Shown: positions 4,584-7,632 of the stretch, piece after piece | Numbering within the stretch: position 1 is the first letter of the stretch | How the letters are laid out: each line of letters begins with the position of its first letter | Assembly (NCBI GenBank): GCA_964429745.1 | Contig: CAYSDI010000127.1 | Span: forward strand, 1-7,632 | DNA: 7,632 nt | Reading direction: 5' to 3' | Source of the DNA: WGOA01 sp964429745 | GTDB lineage: Bacteria > Bacteroidota > Bacteroidia > Chitinophagales > BACL12 | Notes under the pieces: generated by a model | What the model saw: the letters and a program-made list of their open reading frames with translations, nothing else | Told to the model about the DNA's origin: nothing | The model's database searches: none | Made by a program: the position numbers and the translations under genes

Positions 4584-6974
4584 GTGTTGGCGGTTGAATC
4601 GGGCAGCGCCCCGGTTGGTGCCTCCCTGAATATCACGCTTGACAACGGGCATGCGCGCCTGAGCGCCTATGGGCCATCGCTGGTGCGGGTGCAAGTGGCC
4701 CTTGACGGGCCAGTTCCGGTTCGAAGGTCTTACGCAGTCGTGGCAACGGCTTCGGAAACTGCGGGGTTTGTGCTGAGCGAATCGGCCTGGGGATGGACCT
4801 GGAGCAGCGCCGGACTGGTGCTGCGCATAACACGGGCGGCCTTTCGCCTGCGGTTTGAAAAACCGGACGGCACCTTGCTCAACGCAGACGAAGAAGCCTT
4901 TGGCAGCAGTTGGCTGGGCTACGAATGCACCACGTACAAGGCCCTGCAGCCCGGCGAGCGTTTTCTGGGTCTGGGCGAAAAAACGGGCAACCTGGACCGC
5001 CGCGGCACGGCGTTGGTGAACTGGAACACCGACGCGTTCGGCTACGGCGAGAACACCGACCCGATGTACATGAGCACGCCCTTTTACTTGGGCGTTCACC
5101 CTGGCGGGGTCTACGGCATTTTTCTGGACAACACGCACAAAACGCGCTTCAACTTTGGCGCGTCCAACGACCGCTTTGCGTTTTTCTCGGCCGAAGACGG
5201 CCCGATGGACTACTACTTTTTCGGCGCGGATTCGCCGGCGGTCATCCTGCGCGACTATGCACAATTAACCGGGCACATGCCCATGCCGCCCAAATGGGCC
5301 ATCGGCTTTCAGCAGTGCCGATACAGTTATTATCCGGACGAAGTGGTGCGCGCCAAGGCGCAAGCTTTTCGCCGCCGCGGAATTCCCGCAGACGTCATGT
5401 ACCTGGACATCCACTACATGGACCAATACAAAGTTTTTACCTGGAACGAGAAGCGATTCCCCCAGCCGGAAGCTTTGTTGACCGAGCTGCGCGAAATGGG
5501 TTTTCATGTGGTCATCATCGCCGACCCGGGCATTGCCCGGGAACCGGAGTACCTGCCCTACGCTGAGGGCATGCGCGACGACTTGTTTGTGAAGTACCCG
5601 GACGGCACGCCCTACACAGCCAACGTTTGGCCGGGCTCCTGCCATTTCCCCGATTTCAGCAAACCCGAAACCCGCGCCTGGTGGGCGGGTCATTGTGCAG
5701 ATTTTGCCGCCGCCGGCCTGGCCGGCATCTGGAACGACATGAACGAACCGGCCACCTGGGGCCAGAGCATGCCCGACCTGATGACCTTTAATTTTGACGG
5801 CGAGGGGGCCACCCACAAGGAGGCGCGAAACGTGTACGGCCAACTCATGGCGCGCGCCACCCGCGAGGGCATGGAGCAGTTGAATCCGGGCGAAAGGCCC
5901 TTCGTCTTAACGCGAGCGGGTTACGCAGGCATTCAGCGCTACGCCGCCGTCTGGACCGGCGACAACGTAGCCTCCGAAGAGCACATGCTGCTCGGCTGCC
6001 GCATGCTGGCCAACATGGGCCTGAGTGGCATGCCTTTTACCGGCAACGACATCGGCGGCTTCGTGGGCGATGCCGATCCTTTGCTGTTCTCGCGCTGGAT
6101 TTCGCTGGGGGCATTCTCCGCGTTTTTCCGCTGCCACACCATGATCAATACCCGGGATGCAGAGCCCTGGGCCTACGGCGAAAAGGCCGAAGAGATTGCG
6201 CGCAACTACATTAACCTGCGCTACCGCCTCTTGCCTTACGTCTATTCCATTTTCCACGAGGCTGCACAAAGCGGCTTGCCCGTGGTGCGCTCGCTGGCCA
6301 TCGAGTGGCCGCACGAAGCCCGCGTGTACCAGACCGCCTACCAGAACCAATTCCTGTTCGGACCCTCGCTGTTGGTTTGCCCGGCCATGAGCCGCGAAAA
6401 GGTCATTCCGCTGTTTTTGCCCGAGGGAAATTGGTATTACTTGTACAACGACCAAGTGCGCGCCGGAGGCCAGGAGCACTACCAGGACTGCCCGGTTGAC
6501 CGCCTTCCCGTCTTTGTGCGCGGCGGCACCATCCTGCCCATGCAAAGCCTGGTGCAACACGCCGGCGAGAAACCAGAACCAATCTTACGGTTGCAAGTTT
6601 ACGCCGGATCGGGCATCAGTTCCTTTACCTGGTATGAAGACGACGGCCGCAGCCTGGACCACGAAAAGGGCCAGTACGTGCAGCGGATCCTGCAACTGGA
6701 TTCCACCCGACGCCGCCTCGTGGTGGGCGCCGAAAAAGGCAGCTACCGCCACGGCTATCAACGGCTGCGGGTGTTCCTTCACGGCTTTGGCGCGGTCAAC
6801 CGCTGCCGCCTGAACGGGCAACCTATTCCCTCGTCAACGCTTGACTTCCGCTACATTGAGCAGATCAGCAATTTCGACCCCTTTGAATACGTGCCGGACC
6901 CGCACAAAGAAATCCCGGACCTTCCGCTCGTTGAGTTTGATCTGTTTCCGGGCGAAATGGTGCTGGAGTGGTGA
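4584..6974 (+). CDS. Glycoside hydrolase family 31, probable alpha-glucosidase
   Basis: GH31 enzymes hydrolyse terminal alpha-linked glucose (or xylose) with retention. The N-terminal beta-sandwich covers about residues 10-230, the TIM barrel about 230-560, and beta domains follow to 796, the usual GH31 length. The nucleophile is Asp385 in GIWNDMNEPATW, and the acid/base is Asp460 in WTGDNVASEEHM. Substrate-pocket phrases include YLDIHYMD (276-283), FPDFSKPETRAWW and FFRCHTM. The C-terminal part holds WYEDDGRSLDHEKG, typical of the domain following the barrel. No signal peptide is seen, so the enzyme is probably cytoplasmic and acts on imported oligosaccharide. The chosen start is GTG 4584. 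The frame stays open back to 4500, but the only earlier plausible start is CTG at 4530, overlapping the kinase stop. Alpha-glucosidase is favoured over alpha-xylosidase by overall resemblance only. Confidence 0.93.
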   Translation: MLAVESGSAPVGASLNITLDNGHARLSAYGPSLVRVQVALDGPVPVRRSYAVVATASETAGFVLSESAWGWTWSSAGLVLRITRAAFRLRFEKPDGTLLNADEEAFGSSWLGYECTTYKALQPGERFLGLGEKTGNLDRRGTALVNWNTDAFGYGENTDPMYMSTPFYLGVHPGGVYGIFLDNTHKTRFNFGASNDRFAFFSAEDGPMDYYFFGADSPAVILRDYAQLTGHMPMPPKWAIGFQQCRYSYYPDEVVRAKAQAFRRRGIPADVMYLDIHYMDQYKVFTWNEKRFPQPEALLTELREMGFHVVIIADPGIAREPEYLPYAEGMRDDLFVKYPDGTPYTANVWPGSCHFPDFSKPETRAWWAGHCADFAAAGLAGIWNDMNEPATWGQSMPDLMTFNFDGEGATHKEARNVYGQLMARATREGMEQLNPGERPFVLTRAGYAGIQRYAAVWTGDNVASEEHMLLGCRMLANMGLSGMPFTGNDIGGFVGDADPLLFSRWISLGAFSAFFRCHTMINTRDAEPWAYGEKAEEIARNYINLRYRLLPYVYSIFHEAAQSGLPVVRSLAIEWPHEARVYQTAYQNQFLFGPSLLVCPAMSREKVIPLFLPEGNWYYLYNDQVRAGGQEHYQDCPVDRLPVFVRGGTILPMQSLVQHAGEKPEPILRLQVYAGSGISSFTWYEDDGRSLDHEKGQYVQRILQLDSTRRRLVVGAEKGSYRHGYQRLRVFLHGFGAVNRCRLNGQPIPSSTLDFRYIEQISNFDPFEYVPDPHKEIPDLPLVEFDLFPGEMVLEW

Positions 6975-6984
6975 GGGGGGGGGG
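6975..6984 (+). repeat. G10 tract filling the gap between two convergent genes
   Basis: Ten G follow the TGA of the GH31 gene (6972-6974) directly and end at the TTA that is the minus-strand stop of the next gene (6985-6987). The tract is the entire intergenic space. Sequence to the left is GC-rich, to the right strongly AT-rich. It mirrors the G10 at the regulator stop codon (1742-1751) in both length and position relative to the stop. No stem-loop terminator is present here. Confidence 0.65.
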
Positions 6985-7500
6985 TTAATCTTCAAAGTAG
7001 ATATCGTAATCAATATTTGTAAGAATTTGGATTAACCAAATTGCGGAGTCCTCACCATAGCTGTTAGTGCTCGTACTTGAAAATATTTTAAAGGTCGTTG
7101 TTGGATTTTGATATACTTTTATAATACTTCCGTCTTCAATTTTAGAGTCTTTCAAACTACTCAAGGATTTTATAGAGTTTAAATAATAATTATATTTATC
7201 TATATCGTGTATTTGCAAGGTAATTACTTTAATGTCTAATGTGTCACTATAAATATAATTCAGAAAAGATTCTGCTGATTGTGAAAAGGATGACTTGCCA
7301 TAAGTAAATGTAACGCTCCCATAAGTTTCCAAACCTTCTTCCTCGGCATCAAAAAACTCCCAACCTTTAGAAACTAGGAATTCTTCAACCTCGCCAATGG
7401 TCTGACTCCTAATTTCAATCAGTTGTGATAAAGCAATATTCTGCCCATGCATTCTCAAGGACAACAAGCAAGCTACAATCAATAGTTGGAACGGACGCAT
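6985..7500 (-). CDS. Small exported protein of unknown function
   Basis: The 171-residue product starts MRPFQLLIVACLLSLRMHGQ, a short basic N-terminus followed by a hydrophobic stretch, so it is likely exported by Sec with cleavage near residues 19-20, where Bacteroidota signal peptides often end in Gln. The mature part is acidic and rich in Ser, Tyr, Ile and Asp, with IGEVEEFLVSKGWEFFDAEE (35-54) and GSVTFTYGK. It has no membrane segment or cysteine after the signal, and no enzyme motif that I recognise. It resembles, from memory, a group of small uncharacterised Bacteroidota proteins that begin with a similar VEEFL-KGWEF phrase. Codon use is far more AT-rich than that of the neighbouring GH31 gene, suggesting separate ancestry. 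Its stop faces the GH31 stop across only ten bases. Function is unknown. Confidence 0.75.
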   Translation of the reverse strand: MRPFQLLIVACLLSLRMHGQNIALSQLIEIRSQTIGEVEEFLVSKGWEFFDAEEEGLETYGSVTFTYGKSSFSQSAESFLNYIYSDTLDIKVITLQIHDIDKYNYYLNSIKSLSSLKDSKIEDGSIIKVYQNPTTTFKIFSSTSTNSYGEDSAIWLIQILTNIDYDIYFED

Positions 7501-7555
7501 TTAGGCACAAGTTAAGGTGTCTGTAAAACAATTCTTAGTTCAACCTTAGCGGCTA

Positions 7556-7584
7556 GAAAACTAAAATTTTAATCATGGAACAAA
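7556..7584 (-). promoter_or_regulatory. Possible Bacteroidota-type promoter for the exported-protein gene
   Basis: On the minus strand TTTG (7584-7581) is followed after 17 nt by TAGTTTTC (7563-7556), matching the Bacteroidota -7 pattern TAnnTTTG at all but the last base. The spacing is about two bases shorter than the usual 19 or so. It lies 56 bp upstream of the ATG at 7500. The surroundings are very AT-rich, so a chance match is quite possible. The rest of 7501-7632 shows no gene. Confidence 0.25.
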
Positions 7585-7632
7585 ATTAAAAAAAGCCATA
7601 AAATAATCTGACAAAAGCTTTAATTGTAGCTC

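Noticed and set aside
5525..5541. Perfect inverted repeat CCCGGGC / GCCCGGG with 3-nt loop
   Set aside because: It lies in the middle of the GH31 barrel coding sequence, encodes normal residues and has no U-tract; most likely codon-driven chance in GC-rich DNA.
4554..6560. Several long minus-strand open frames opposite the GH31 gene (4554-5264, 5265-5843, 5907-6560)
   Set aside because: They are low-complexity antisense frames in GC-rich coding sequence with no domain signature, and they overlap a complete, well-conserved enzyme.
7468..7500. Possible lipobox (IVAC, Cys11) in the exported protein
   Set aside because: Cys at residue 11 leaves too short a signal for a typical lipoprotein, and the hydrophobic stretch continues past it, so a standard Sec signal is more likely.

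Overview
The window looks like a piece of a Bacteroidota chromosome. The evidence is a Nudix-fold transcriptional regulator of the Bacteroidota sugar-responsive type, a ribbon-helix-helix antitoxin resembling the DUF6364 family, a BadF/BcrA-type sugar kinase next to phosphofructokinase, and start regions without clear Shine-Dalgarno sequences. A finer placement, for example in the Saprospiria, would be a guess. There are eight protein-coding genes. No rRNA, tRNA, CRISPR array or transposase is visible.

Layout. Positions 1-847 (minus strand) hold most of moeA (molybdenum cofactor synthesis), cut at its 3' end by the window edge. Positions 995-1662 (minus) are a compact, AT-richer toxin-antitoxin pair: a ribbon-helix-helix antitoxin followed by a PIN-domain RNase that overlaps it by 4 nt. 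A 10-bp direct repeat upstream of the antitoxin is a candidate operator. Positions 1751-2518 (minus; possibly from 2548) encode a regulator with a degenerate Nudix domain and a winged-helix C-terminus. A palindrome at 2561-2583 separates it from a divergent plus-strand cluster: pfkA (2674-3645), a BadF/BcrA-type N-acetylglucosamine kinase-like sugar kinase (3676-4533) and a GH31 alpha-glucosidase (4584-6974). Positions 6985-7500 (minus) hold a strikingly AT-rich gene for a small exported protein of unknown function, convergent with the GH31 gene.

How it may work together. The GH31 enzyme lacks an export signal, so it would release hexose inside the cell. The kinase would phosphorylate a hexose or amino sugar, and pfkA would commit fructose 6-phosphate to glycolysis. 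The divergent regulator is well placed to sense a sugar-derived ligand and act at the palindrome. This is inference from gene order and family knowledge.

The oddest features are these. Two runs of ten G sit exactly at the stop codons of the regulator and GH31 genes, each at the border between GC-rich and AT-rich sequence. An eight-G run plus a 12-bp repeat lies inside moeA. The phosphofructokinase has Asn where family members normally carry the Mg-binding Asp of the GGDG motif. No clearly new multi-gene system was found.
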